A DNA stretch of 64,000 bases from Bin107 sp965221655 (GTDB lineage Bacteria; UBA8248): the NCBI GenBank assembly GCA_965221655.1, contig OZ244906.1, forward strand, positions 868,001 through 932,000, read 5' to 3'. The position numbers and the translations under genes are program-made. Positions 51,486 through 60,733 of this stretch are shown here, in pieces (position 1 is the first letter of the stretch; each line of letters starts with the position of its first letter). The notes beneath the pieces were generated by a model. It was given only the letters and a program-made list of their open reading frames with translations, was not told where the DNA came from and ran no database searches.

Positions 51486-53831
51486 TTAGGCCAGCCCCCA
51501 AAGCCGCCTGCAAGTCCACTCTGCGGCAGGCAGCAGGATGAGAATCACGCCGACCCAGGGCACGCTCCACAGCCGCACGTCGCGCACCTCCACCACTTTG
51601 TGCGGCACCCTGCCCTTGAGAGCCTCGAGAACCCGCGCGCTCAAATCTTCCTGCTCCACCGCATCGGCGCGGAAGAATTCCCCTCCGGTGCGCTTGGCCA
51701 GCGTTTCGAGACGCCCCCACTGCGGGCTCACGTCCGCCCACTCCGCGCGCCCCGCCTCGCGCCCGATGGCTATCGTGCGCACTGCCTCGCCGATGACGCG
51801 CCCATCCTGAACGGCCGTCATCTTCGCGCGGTAGCTGCCGTTTCCCCGCGGGCGGAAGCGCACCTCGAACTCACGCGAGTCGGGGCGATAGACCGCGCGA
51901 TAGCGGCGCGTCTCGCCGTAGGGGTCACGCAATTGCAGCTGCACCTGCGCGTTCGGTGCGGGCTGGTAGGACTCGTCGCGCACCTGCATTCTGAGGACGT
52001 ACCCCCCGCCCTTTGTCTGTTCCGCCTCGGGCAAAACCTGGACCTGCGAACTCCCCGGGTCGTTCGAGAGCCAGCGCACCATCTGCGCGACAAGGCGGAT
52101 GTAGAGGCGATTCGTCCGCTCCGAGGCCACCATGCCGAAGTTCCATCGCCACAAATCGTCGGAGAATACCGACACCACCCGCCCCGCCCCGACGCGCTTC
52201 GTGCCGAGCAGGGGGAAGCCGCCCTCCTTCACGGAGAGGAGAATCTGCCCCTTGCCGAAAGGCGTCGTCGTGTTGATGCGCCGCAGAGGCGGCAGGGAAG
52301 TCCACAGCTTCGCGTTCTCCTCGGGGTCTGAGGAGAGTTGGGTAATGGGGTGTCTTCCGCCCGCGGGCGTCAGCCCGGCGAGCAGACGCCTTCCGTCGCG
52401 GTAGTCGCTCTGCTGGTGCAAGCGCACGGGCAGGAGGTCCTCGATGGGGCTGCGGTAATACGCACCCGCACTGAAGGATTGCCTGCCGCCGAACATGAGC
52501 AGCGCCCCGCCGCCGCGCACGTAGTCTCCCAGGCGTTCGAGGTAGTAGTTGCTAAAATATTCCTGGGCGGAAAAATTATCGAAGACAACTATCTCGAAAT
52601 TTTTGAGTTCCTCGAGAAACAACTTGTCGACCGGGAAGGGCACGAGGCTCAGGTTTTGCGTCGGGACGCCGGGGTCGTCTTCGGAAGTACGCAGGAAGAC
52701 GAACGAAACCAGGTCGATGGAAGGGTCTCGCTTGAGAGCCATGCGCAGGAAGCGATAGTTCCACGTCGGCGAACCCGAGAGGGTGAGCACGCGAATCTTG
52801 TCGCGGCGAACCTCGAGGGGAATTTCGACGCGGTTGTTCGACTCCACCATTTCACCGCGCTGTAGGGGAGTCGCCACGCTCAACACCTGGCTCCCCACCT
52901 CGTTCGGCGTGAAGCGAAACGAGACGAGGCGACGCAGCGGGCTGCGCCGCACGTCTATTGCCTGCGTCTTCACGATGCGGCCCTCGCGCCGCAAGGCAAT
53001 CGGCAACTTGCGCCCCGAAAAGCCCTTGACGGACACCAGCACGTCGATGCGCACCTCCTTGCCCTGAAAGGCGATGCGCGGCGCCTGCACGGATTGCACG
53101 GCAATGTCGCGAAACGCATCGGGCGCCCCGAAGCCCACGGCGATGACGGGGGGCAGCGACTCCACGGCGTCCGAAGACGCGAGGTTCGTCTCGGTCGTGT
53201 CGCCTCCGTCGGTGAGCATGAGAACACCGAGGGGGCCGTCCTGCTCCTCCTCCGGGGACGCCTGCCCCTCGCGGACGCCTTTCAGGGCCGCGCGAATCGC
53301 GCCCACGGGGTCGCTGCCCGCCCCGTCCGCGCGCAGATTCGCGAGCTCGCCTTCACCCATGGGGGTTCTGCGCGCGTCGTAGCGGGCCAGTTGCACGTCG
53401 TAGAGTTTCTTGAGGCTCGCAAGCAGGCCCGCCTGGCCCGCGTCCTCCTCGCTCTGCTCCTTCTTGCGATTCTCCTCCTCGCGCGCCTGCGCCTTCTCCC
53501 CACGCAGGAGAAAATCCCGCGCCTGCTCGACGCGCGTCCGCTCCCGGTCCACGTCCTTAACACCCATGCTCGCTGAAGCGTCCACCAGAACGAGCAGCCG
53601 GGGCGGCAGGGAGCGCTCGCGCCTCTCGAGAAGTGTTGGGCCCGCGAGGAAGAACACTATCAGCGCATAGAGCAGCGCCCGCAGCCCCTGCAGCACGAAG
53701 ACGCGCCCAGGCGGGAGCTTTTCGGCCAAATCCCGCTGGCGGCGCACGAGCGACCAGCCCAGTGCGCCCGCCACCAGGGCGAGTGCCCACCAGGGCGCGC
53801 CGGCGGGCCAGTGGAGGGAGGAGAAATCCAT
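51486..53831 (-). CDS. VWA-domain membrane protein with glutamine-amidotransferase-like region
   Basis: A 781-residue membrane protein. Two N-terminal helices (WWALALVAGALGWSLV and LQGLRALLYALIVFFLAGP) lead to a VWA domain with MIDAS LVLVDASASMG. A charged insert follows (EEENRKKEQSEEDAG). The middle/C-terminal part has the class I GATase-like fold seen in these proteins (VFDNFSAQEYFSNYYLERLGD, GALLMFGGRQSFSAGAY), and the last helix is at the C-terminus (PWVGVILILLPAAEWTCRR). It starts 3 nt after the DUF4159 stop. Such proteins accompany MoxR/DUF58/BatA clusters; function is unproven. Confidence 0.83.
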   Translation of the reverse strand: MDFSSLHWPAGAPWWALALVAGALGWSLVRRQRDLAEKLPPGRVFVLQGLRALLYALIVFFLAGPTLLERRERSLPPRLLVLVDASASMGVKDVDRERTRVEQARDFLLRGEKAQAREEENRKKEQSEEDAGQAGLLASLKKLYDVQLARYDARRTPMGEGELANLRADGAGSDPVGAIRAALKGVREGQASPEEEQDGPLGVLMLTDGGDTTETNLASSDAVESLPPVIAVGFGAPDAFRDIAVQSVQAPRIAFQGKEVRIDVLVSVKGFSGRKLPIALRREGRIVKTQAIDVRRSPLRRLVSFRFTPNEVGSQVLSVATPLQRGEMVESNNRVEIPLEVRRDKIRVLTLSGSPTWNYRFLRMALKRDPSIDLVSFVFLRTSEDDPGVPTQNLSLVPFPVDKLFLEELKNFEIVVFDNFSAQEYFSNYYLERLGDYVRGGGALLMFGGRQSFSAGAYYRSPIEDLLPVRLHQQSDYRDGRRLLAGLTPAGGRHPITQLSSDPEENAKLWTSLPPLRRINTTTPFGKGQILLSVKEGGFPLLGTKRVGAGRVVSVFSDDLWRWNFGMVASERTNRLYIRLVAQMVRWLSNDPGSSQVQVLPEAEQTKGGGYVLRMQVRDESYQPAPNAQVQLQLRDPYGETRRYRAVYRPDSREFEVRFRPRGNGSYRAKMTAVQDGRVIGEAVRTIAIGREAGRAEWADVSPQWGRLETLAKRTGGEFFRADAVEQEDLSARVLEALKGRVPHKVVEVRDVRLWSVPWVGVILILLPAAEWTCRRLWGLA

Positions 53832-53834
53832 CGT

Positions 53835-54659
53835 CTAGCCCTGGTTCAGCCTGCGCTGGATGAAGGGGTGGTGGATGAGGTCCTGCTTGTAGTTGCCCGT
53901 CATGGCGTAAAGCGCGACGTTCACCGCGAGTTGAAAGGCGGCCAGGCGCTGCGGCTCGCCACCGGGGACGCACTCCTCGAGCCAACCTCCGCTCGGCCCC
54001 CGCGCCCATGCGCCGCCCAGGTCGTTTCGACAAAAGATGACGGGCGTGAACACCCCGACGTTGATGCCCAGCAAATCCTGGCTCACGGCCTGCCGCCCGC
54101 CCAGGGAGCGAATGAGATAGTAGCTCTTGAAGACGGCGTGGTCGCGCGGCAGAGATTCTAAGGACGCACGCGGAAAAACCAACCGCATCAGCCGTTCGAC
54201 CGCACCGCCGAACGCCTCTCCCTCCAGACCCAGCCCGTCGTCGATGAGCAGAAAGCCGCCATACGTCAGGTGACGCCGCAAGTTGTCTATCGTAGGGGCG
54301 TCGGGCATCTCGAACTCGTAGCGCCCCGACATGTAGAGAAAGGGGTGCTCGAATATCGCGGGCGAGGAGACGTCCACCAAAGCGGCGTCCGGTGCGGCCT
54401 CGATGCTCGTGCGCGTGCGCACCTCCGCAAGAAACGAGGACATCGCCGTGGGGTACTGGCGCCAGCGGCCTCCGGCGTAGCGCAACTGCGCGGGGGTAAA
54501 ATCGGGTGCGAGGGGATTGCTGCTCGAAGGCTCCGAAAACAATGTGGAGTCGCCCTGCTGGGCGAGAGTCCGCGCGGGGAGAAGAGCCCCGGCGGCGACA
54601 GCCGCCGCGCGGGCGATGAACGCGCGCCTGTTGAACGCGGACTCAGGGAACGTCGACAT
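53835..54659 (-). CDS. DUF4159 domain protein with Tat-type signal
   Basis: A 274-residue secreted protein. The N-terminus has a twin-arginine motif (NRRAFIARAAAVAAGALLPA) and a likely cleavage after TLAQ. The DUF4159 domain follows: LRYAGGRWRQYP, LYMSGRYEFEMPD, LRRHLTYGGFLLIDDGLG and FPRASLESLPRDHAVFKSYY. This domain is a GATase-like fold found with MoxR/VWA clusters. It overlaps the upstream MBL gene by 17 nt and is 3 nt from the next VWA gene, so it is embedded in the operon. Tat export would imply folding or cofactor loading before export. Confidence 0.88.
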   Translation of the reverse strand: MSTFPESAFNRRAFIARAAAVAAGALLPARTLAQQGDSTLFSEPSSSNPLAPDFTPAQLRYAGGRWRQYPTAMSSFLAEVRTRTSIEAAPDAALVDVSSPAIFEHPFLYMSGRYEFEMPDAPTIDNLRRHLTYGGFLLIDDGLGLEGEAFGGAVERLMRLVFPRASLESLPRDHAVFKSYYLIRSLGGRQAVSQDLLGINVGVFTPVIFCRNDLGGAWARGPSGGWLEECVPGGEPQRLAAFQLAVNVALYAMTGNYKQDLIHHPFIQRRLNQG

Positions 54660-55569
54660 TCGGCAAAACCACGTAGGTCGTAGGCGGCGGCAGCCGCTTG
54701 CGCGTGAGCAGGAGTTCGTTGTTCTTGGGGCGCACTACCTTCTCGATTCCCTCCGCCCGCAGGGCGCGCCCGAACTCCTCGATCAGTTCGGGGCCGAAGT
54801 AGTGCATGGGTATCACTATGTTGGGGCCGATGCGCTTGACGATCTTCGCCGCCACCTCGTGGGGCACCGTGAAGGAACCGTCAATCGGCAGAAGCAGCAC
54901 GTGAATCTTGCCCAGGGAGCGAATCTGGCCGGGCGAGGGGCCGAAGCGCGCGTTGCCGAAGTGTGCGATGCAAATTCCGCCCGCCTGGTAGACGTGGATG
55001 GTGTTGATGACGATCGAGAACTTGTCGCTTCCCTCCACTTGGGGGAAGGAGGCGATTCTCAGGTTCCCGAAGCGCTTGTCGATGGGGTTGGGCTTGCCCT
55101 CTTCCGTGACGCCGAAGAATATCTGCGACTTGCCCAGGTAGGGCGCCGTCATCGAGTGGGTCTCGTGAAAATTGCTGACGGTAACGGCGGCGGGCGGGGG
55201 ATCGAGAACCGGAGTGACGTAAGGGTCCATGACCGCGCGCCCGCCCCCCGGCGCGTCGATCACGAAGCTCGAATGCCCCAGATAACGCAGCCGAACCTCC
55301 GAGGGGTTGTGCGCCGCAGCCGAGCGCCACCTCGTCGAGACGGGGATGAAGCGCCCGTCCCTGCGAACGATGCCGGGCTTGCACACGCCCTCGGCAGCCC
55401 AGGAGAGGTCGATGGCCGAAGCGAGGAAAACGGCGGCACAAAGAGCGCCTGTGCAAAAAATCCTCGCGTACGAAGCGAAGCGGTGCCCGAACGCAGAACA
55501 TTTCCGCGGGTGGGCTTGCGAAAAAGGTCTCGCTCTTCTGGGTACGGATTTCAATGTCGCTTTTCTCAT
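54643..55569 (-). CDS. Exported metallo-beta-lactamase-fold protein (UlaG-like)
   Basis: About 308 residues. An N-terminal hydrophobic segment (ARIFCTGALCAAVFLASAI, ~40-58) suggests export. The MBL blocks are LRYLGHSSFVIDAPGG, VMDPYV, VTVSNFHETHSMTAPYLG, ICIAHFGNARFG, LLLPIDGSFTVP and VIPMHYFG. The usual THxHxDH is reduced to SNFHETHS, so metal binding may be altered. The ATG at 55567-55569 lies about 18 nt after the predicted transcription start. It opens the minus-strand MoxR/VWA operon. Role in that cluster is unknown. Confidence 0.78.
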   Translation of the reverse strand: MRKATLKSVPRRARPFSQAHPRKCSAFGHRFASYARIFCTGALCAAVFLASAIDLSWAAEGVCKPGIVRRDGRFIPVSTRWRSAAAHNPSEVRLRYLGHSSFVIDAPGGGRAVMDPYVTPVLDPPPAAVTVSNFHETHSMTAPYLGKSQIFFGVTEEGKPNPIDKRFGNLRIASFPQVEGSDKFSIVINTIHVYQAGGICIAHFGNARFGPSPGQIRSLGKIHVLLLPIDGSFTVPHEVAAKIVKRIGPNIVIPMHYFGPELIEEFGRALRAEGIEKVVRPKNNELLLTRKRLPPPTTYVVLPNVDVP

Positions 55570-55593
55570 GGCGGCACCGTTATGTGCGGGGGA

Positions 55594-55620
55594 ATTATAC
55601 CTTATTTTCATTTCTATCAA
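55594..55620 (-). promoter_or_regulatory. Candidate promoter of the MoxR/VWA operon
   Basis: On the minus strand TTGATA (55615-55620) and a perfect TATAAT (55594-55599) are separated by 15 bp, shorter than ideal. Transcription would start near 55587, just before the MBL-fold gene. Confidence 0.5.
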
Positions 55621-55640
55621 CACCCGAAGCCGAAAACGCC

Positions 55641-56168
55641 TCAGTCAAGTTGTGCCCGGCCTCTCGTGCGCCACGGAGAAAACCACATCGCCGCAAGCAG
55701 GAGGCAAGCCTTCGCCACGTCGCCGACGACGTAGGCGCCGTGGTAGCGCCCGAAGGCGCGCGCCACGGACGCCTCGGGCGGGCTCGGGCTCACGAGTGCG
55801 CGCCCGAGAGCCTCTATCTTCGGCGAAAACCAAAAGGCGTGCACCCCCACGATGAGCAAAAGCAGCCCGGCCAGAACGAGCGAGGGGGCGCCCGCCCTCC
55901 GGCTCCCCCAAAGAAGCGCAAACAACAAGGCGCAAAAGCCGAGTTGCAAGTCGTTCCAGGTGCGGAAGATACGGGCGTTCACCTCTCGCGCCGCCATGCG
56001 GCCCTTTAACTTTCTCGTCGCAGAGTCTTCGAACAGTTCCGCGGCCGCGGGGTTCGTTCGCGCGTCGAAGGTGGCGAACGAGTTCGTCACCACCCACCAC
56101 ACACCCAGAGTGAGCGCAAACCAGGAGACGAGAAGGGCGAAGTGTGCGGAGCGAACGAACATGCCCAT
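55641..56168 (-). CDS. DUF4149-like four-helix membrane protein
   Basis: About 175 residues with four predicted transmembrane helices: FALLVSWFALTLGVWWVVT, GFCALLFALLWG, SLVLAGLLLLIVGVHAFWF and VVGDVAKACLLLAAMWF. A charged linker with TRKLKGRMAAREVNARIFRTW lies between helices 1 and 2. The layout resembles DUF4149 proteins, but the match is by feel only. ATG at 56166-56168 has GGAG upstream. It lies 71 nt before the MBL-fold gene on the same strand. Confidence 0.7.
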   Translation of the reverse strand: MGMFVRSAHFALLVSWFALTLGVWWVVTNSFATFDARTNPAAAELFEDSATRKLKGRMAAREVNARIFRTWNDLQLGFCALLFALLWGSRRAGAPSLVLAGLLLLIVGVHAFWFSPKIEALGRALVSPSPPEASVARAFGRYHGAYVVGDVAKACLLLAAMWFSPWRTRGRAQLD

Positions 56169-56286
56169 GCAGGCGGACTCCAGTGGGTTTGCGGGGCAAG
56201 CGGCGCAATCTGCCCGACAACCTAACCGAGAAACACGACAGCCCACAACCCGCCGGAGCCGGCGCGGACTGCCCGCAAAAACGCGC

Positions 56287-56316
56287 TGGACACCGCGCGC
56301 CGCGTGCGCTTACCAT
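56287..56316 (+). promoter_or_regulatory. Candidate promoter of the formate dehydrogenase operon
   Basis: TGGACA (56287-56292), an 18-bp GC-rich spacer and TACCAT (56311-56316) lie 33 nt before the NuoEF-fusion start. Match is moderate. Confidence 0.3.
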
Positions 56317-56349
56317 GATTTCGCCATCTCGCACGGAGGACACCGCGCC

Positions 56350-57984
56350 ATGCAGGAAGCCGCGTCGACGGCGTATCGCCCCCCAGCGAAGATCGAAGCC
56401 CTGCTCGCCCGCCAGAAAGCGGACGGCCACCTCTCCAAAGAAGCGATTGCCGAGATTTCCAGAAGTTTGGGCGTACCCGTCTACGAGTCCTACGGCATCG
56501 CGAGCTTCTTCCCGCATTTTCATCTGGAAAAGCCCGACGAACCAAGCGTACGCCTCTGTCGGGACATGAGTTGTCTGCTCGCAGGCGGCGAAACGCTTAT
56601 GCAAAACGCAGGCAAAATCGCCCGCCGCGCGGGCACCGCAGGGTTGCGCCCCCAGGGCTGCGCCTGTCTGGGCCGGTGCGACAAGGGTCCATCAGCAGAA
56701 ATAGAAGGCGTTATATATTCATCACTTACCGAGGATAAGTTACAGCAGATTCTCTTCTCTTTGAAAGAGGAGAAACCGCGACCCGCCTCCAGGACGCAAA
56801 AGATCAAAAACCCGCGCCGCATAAACCCTTACCCGGCGAAAGAGGCGTTCGGCGTCCTGCGCAGCCTGGGCGAGAAACCCCAAAGCGTCATCGAGACACT
56901 GAAAGCGAGCGGCCTGCGCGGCATGGGCGGTGCGGGCTTTCCGGCGGGGCTCAAGTGGGAGTTCGTACGAAACGCGCCCGGGGAGGAGAAATTCGTCGTC
57001 TGCAACGCCGATGAGAGCGAGCCGGGCACGTTCAAGGATCGCGCCGTCATGGACACCTGCCCCGAACTCATGATCGAGGGCATCCTCATCGCCTGCCGGG
57101 TGGTGGGCGCGCGGCGCGCCATCGTCTATATACGCCACGAATACGGCGCGCAGGCGAAAGCTGTGGAACGCGCCATTCGCCGCGCGCGTGCGGAGGGTCT
57201 CCTCGGCGGAGAGGACGACCCGCAGCTCCAGATGTTCACCAGCCCGGGCGGGTACATATGCGGCGAGGAAACGGCACTCCTCGAAGTACTGGAGGACAAG
57301 CGCGCCCAACCGAGGGACAAGCCTCCCTTTCCGGGTGCGAAGGGTCTGTTCGGCAAGCCCACCCTCATCAACAACGTAGAGACTTTCGCACTCGTGCCCG
57401 CCGTGCTCAAAAACGGCGCGGCCTGGTTCCACTCCTTCGGGAAAAACGGCGCCAAGGGCTTCAAGCTGTTGGGCGTGAGCGGTGCGGTGCGAAGACCGGG
57501 CGTCTACGAGGTGGAATTCGGCACGCCGATTCGGGAGATCGTAGAAGACGCAGGCGGCCTGAGCGCGCCGATGCAGGCTTTCTCCCCCGGGGGGGCCAGC
57601 AGCGGATTTCTCCCTGCGCGCCTCGCCGACCTACCCTACGACTTCGCCCCCCTCCAGGAGGCGGGCAGCATGTTGGGAAGCGGCGCGCTGGTGGTGATTC
57701 CCGAAGGGGTGGACATGGTAGCGCTCGCCCACAACGTGGTGCGCTTTTTTCGCGACGAATCCTGCGGCAAGTGCGTGCCCTGTCGCCTGGGCACGGAGAA
57801 GCTCACCGCCTTTCTCGAGCGGGTGTTGCGCGGAGAGGGGCGGGCTGCGGAACTCCCCGCGATGGAGGAGATATGCGCAACCATGCAGGACACCTCCATA
57901 TGCGGCCTGGGCCAGGCCGCCCCCATTCCCTACCTCTCGCTCTTCGAACACTTTAGGGCGCAAGTCGAAGCGAAACTCGCATGA
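56350..57984 (+). CDS. NAD-dependent formate dehydrogenase beta subunit, NuoE-NuoF fusion
   Basis: A 544-residue diaphorase subunit. Residues 1-135 are NuoE-like: a helical part, then [2Fe-2S] ligands in RLCRDMSC (C-x4-C) and GCACLGRC. Residues ~150-544 are NuoF-like: FMN loop GLRGMGGAGFPAGLKW, NADH site ADESEPGTFKDR, GGYICGEETALLE and [4Fe-4S] ligands in SCGKCVPCRLG with a fourth Cys in TSICGLGQ. It passes electrons from the formate-oxidising subunit to NAD+. ATG at 56350 has GGAGGA 8 nt upstream. The alpha subunit follows 13 nt later. Confidence 0.92.
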   Translation: MQEAASTAYRPPAKIEALLARQKADGHLSKEAIAEISRSLGVPVYESYGIASFFPHFHLEKPDEPSVRLCRDMSCLLAGGETLMQNAGKIARRAGTAGLRPQGCACLGRCDKGPSAEIEGVIYSSLTEDKLQQILFSLKEEKPRPASRTQKIKNPRRINPYPAKEAFGVLRSLGEKPQSVIETLKASGLRGMGGAGFPAGLKWEFVRNAPGEEKFVVCNADESEPGTFKDRAVMDTCPELMIEGILIACRVVGARRAIVYIRHEYGAQAKAVERAIRRARAEGLLGGEDDPQLQMFTSPGGYICGEETALLEVLEDKRAQPRDKPPFPGAKGLFGKPTLINNVETFALVPAVLKNGAAWFHSFGKNGAKGFKLLGVSGAVRRPGVYEVEFGTPIREIVEDAGGLSAPMQAFSPGGASSGFLPARLADLPYDFAPLQEAGSMLGSGALVVIPEGVDMVALAHNVVRFFRDESCGKCVPCRLGTEKLTAFLERVLRGEGRAAELPAMEEICATMQDTSICGLGQAAPIPYLSLFEHFRAQVEAKLA

Positions 57985-57997
57985 GAGCGGCCCCGAC

Positions 57998-60712
57998 ATG
58001 TCCGTGACGATCACCATCGACGGCAAAAAAATCGAAGCCCACCCGGACGCGACCATCTGGGAGGCCGCCCGATCGGTGGGCGTCGAGATTCCCACGCTCT
58101 GCCACCATCCCGGCATGGAGCCCGTGGGGGTGTGCCGCGTATGCGCCGTCGAGGTCGAGGGAGCGCGCACGCTGGCGCCCTCGTGCCACCGCCGCGTGGA
58201 AGACGGCATGAAGGTCGACACCCGCAGTGCGCGCGTCCTGCGCGCACGCAAGACGCTGGTGGAGATGTTGTGGGCGGACCACGGCGCGGAATCCGAGCCC
58301 GCGCGTTGCGAACTCACCGCCCTCGCCGCGCAGCCGGCCAACGGGGAGGGCGTGCGCGACTTGCCGCCCAAGGAGACGCCGGGCGGGCAGGACCTCTCCT
58401 CCTCCGTCATTCGGGTAGAGCACGACGCCTGCATTCTGTGCGACCGCTGCATTCGCGCATGCACGGACGTACAGGGCAACAACGTCATCGGCCGGGGCGG
58501 CAAGGGCGCGGGCACGCGCATCGTGTTCGACGCGGACGTGCCGATGGGGGAATCCTCCTGCGTCTCGTGCGGGGAGTGCGTGGCCGCCTGCCCCACCGAC
58601 GCCCTCACCAACAAGCCCGTCGCCGCACCAAAAGACGCTACGCCCAGGGAGGTCAAGTCGGTTTGCCCCTACTGCGGGGTGGGCTGCGCCATCACCTACC
58701 AGGTGGCGGGTGCGGCCATCGTGGGCGTCGAGGGGGATGCGGAGAGTCCGGTGAACCGGGGCAGGCTCTGCGTGAAGGGGCGCTACGGGTTCGACTACGC
58801 CCATCATCCGGACCGGCTCACTACCCCCCTCATCCGAAAAGAAGGCGCGCCCAAGACGAAGGAGTTGCCCGAAAACCCGCTCTCCCTGTTCCGGGAGGCG
58901 ACCTGGGACGAAGCCCTCGGGCTGGCGGCGCGCTCTTTCGATAAAATTCTGCGCGAAGACGGCCCGTCGAGTCTGGCGGGCTTCGGCTCCGCCAAGTGCT
59001 CGAACGAGGACAACTATCTTTTCCAAAAATTCATCCGCGTCGTGTTCGGCACCAACAACGTCGACCACTGCACGCGCCTGTGCCACGCGAGTTCGGTGGC
59101 CGCCCTGCTCGAAACCATCGGCTCAGGAGCGGTGAGCAACGTGTTCGGCGATGCGCTCAAGGCGAACTTCATCCTCGTCTGCGGCTCGAACACCACCGAG
59201 GCGCACCCGGTGGCCGCCACCTTCATCAAGCAGGCCGCGAAGTCGAACGCCGTGCTGGCCGTGGCGGACCCCAGGCGCATCGACCTGGTCGACCACGCGC
59301 ACCTGTTCGTGCAATTTCGCCCGGGAACGGACGTGGCCTTTTTCAACGGGCTCCTCCACGTCGTGATCGAGGAGGAGCTCTACGATGCCGACTTCGTCGC
59401 CCGGCGCACCGAAGGTTTCCGTGAACTCGCGAAGAACGCAGCCCCCTACACGCCAGAGAACGTCTCCAAGCTCACGGGCGTGCCCGCCGAGAGCATCCGG
59501 CAAGTGGCGCGCCTCTACGCATGCTCGGAGCGCAGCATCATCTTCTGGGGGATGGGGATGTCCCAGCACACCCACGGCACGGACAACTGCCGCGCCCTCA
59601 TCGCCCTGTGCCTGATTTGCGGCCAAATCGGGCGCGAGGGAACGGGTCTCCACCCCCTGCGGGGGCAGAACAACGTGCAGGGGGCGTCGGACGTGGGCCT
59701 CATACCCATGGTCTACACCGATTATCAGGACGTCGCCGTTCCCGAGAATCGCAAAAAATTCGAGCAGGCCTGGGGCCGCAGCCTCGACCCCGTGCGCGGC
59801 CTCACCGTGATGGAGATTACCGAAGCCGCCTACCGGGGCCAGATAAGGGGCATGTACGTCATGGGCGAGAACCCGGCCATGAGCGACCCGAACCTCAACC
59901 ATTCGCGCGCGGGGTTGGCCAATCTCGAGTTTCTCGCCGTCCAGGACATATTCTTGACCGAAACCGCCTATTTCGCTGACGTCGTCTTCCCGTCCACGGC
60001 GTTTCCCGAAAAAACGGGCACCTACACGAACACCGACCGCCGGGTGCAGATCGGCAGGCGTGCCGTCCCCCCGCCGGGGCAGGCGCGCGAGGACTGGCGC
60101 ATCGTGGCCGAACTCTCCGCGCGTATGGGCTATCCCATGGACTATAAAACGGAAGAGGAGATTTTTGAGGAAATCACAGCCCTCACGCCCTCGATGGCGG
60201 GCATGTCCTACGCGCGCCTGGCGTCGGCACACGGCATCGTCTCGCCCTGCCCGGAGCCGGACCACCCCGGTACCGAAACCCTCTTCAGCGAATCGTTTCC
60301 CTCAGGAAAGGGCAAGCTCGTGCCCGTGCAATACGCTCCCGCCGCGGAGTTGCCGGATGAGGAATACCCCTTCGTGCTCAACACGGGGCGCAACCTCTAC
60401 CACTGGCACACGGGCGCCATCACCAGAAGGGCCGGCGCTCTGGAGGCGGCGGAGCCCTCCCCCTACGTGGAGATGTGCCCGGAAGATTTACGGCGTCTGC
60501 GCACCAAAGAGGGCGCGCAGGTACGGGTGGAATCGAGGCGCGGGGCGATAACCCTCACGGCGCGCTCTTCCGCGCGCGTCCGCCCCGGCCAGGCGTTCAT
60601 TCCGTTTCATTACGTGGAGGCCGCGGCGAACCTGCTCACCATCGACGCACTCGACCCCGACGGCAAGATACCCGAGTTCAAGTTCTGCGCCGTGCGCATC
60701 CGGCGCGCTTGA
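57998..60712 (+). CDS. Formate dehydrogenase alpha (catalytic) subunit, Cys form
   Basis: A 904-residue Mo/W-bis-pterin enzyme. The N-terminal [2Fe-2S] domain has C35, C46, C49 and C63. Two ferredoxin-type [4Fe-4S] clusters follow (CILCDRCIRAC and CVSCGECVAACP). The catalytic domain begins with CPYCGVGC plus the Cys in RGRLCVKG. The active-site segment is GTNNVDHCTRLCHASS, in which C362 (TGC, 59081-59083) replaces selenocysteine; the adjacent His and later Arg needed for formate oxidation are present. The C-terminal pterin domain is complete. It makes a soluble NAD-linked formate dehydrogenase with the upstream NuoEF fusion. fdhD and a small delta subunit are not here. Confidence 0.93.
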   Translation: MSVTITIDGKKIEAHPDATIWEAARSVGVEIPTLCHHPGMEPVGVCRVCAVEVEGARTLAPSCHRRVEDGMKVDTRSARVLRARKTLVEMLWADHGAESEPARCELTALAAQPANGEGVRDLPPKETPGGQDLSSSVIRVEHDACILCDRCIRACTDVQGNNVIGRGGKGAGTRIVFDADVPMGESSCVSCGECVAACPTDALTNKPVAAPKDATPREVKSVCPYCGVGCAITYQVAGAAIVGVEGDAESPVNRGRLCVKGRYGFDYAHHPDRLTTPLIRKEGAPKTKELPENPLSLFREATWDEALGLAARSFDKILREDGPSSLAGFGSAKCSNEDNYLFQKFIRVVFGTNNVDHCTRLCHASSVAALLETIGSGAVSNVFGDALKANFILVCGSNTTEAHPVAATFIKQAAKSNAVLAVADPRRIDLVDHAHLFVQFRPGTDVAFFNGLLHVVIEEELYDADFVARRTEGFRELAKNAAPYTPENVSKLTGVPAESIRQVARLYACSERSIIFWGMGMSQHTHGTDNCRALIALCLICGQIGREGTGLHPLRGQNNVQGASDVGLIPMVYTDYQDVAVPENRKKFEQAWGRSLDPVRGLTVMEITEAAYRGQIRGMYVMGENPAMSDPNLNHSRAGLANLEFLAVQDIFLTETAYFADVVFPSTAFPEKTGTYTNTDRRVQIGRRAVPPPGQAREDWRIVAELSARMGYPMDYKTEEEIFEEITALTPSMAGMSYARLASAHGIVSPCPEPDHPGTETLFSESFPSGKGKLVPVQYAPAAELPDEEYPFVLNTGRNLYHWHTGAITRRAGALEAAEPSPYVEMCPEDLRRLRTKEGAQVRVESRRGAITLTARSSARVRPGQAFIPFHYVEAAANLLTIDALDPDGKIPEFKFCAVRIRRA

Positions 60713-60733
60713 GGGAAGAGGCTCAGGGGCGCG

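Noticed and set aside
59081..59083. Selenocysteine codon in formate dehydrogenase
   Set aside because: The codon is TGC and the frame is uninterrupted.
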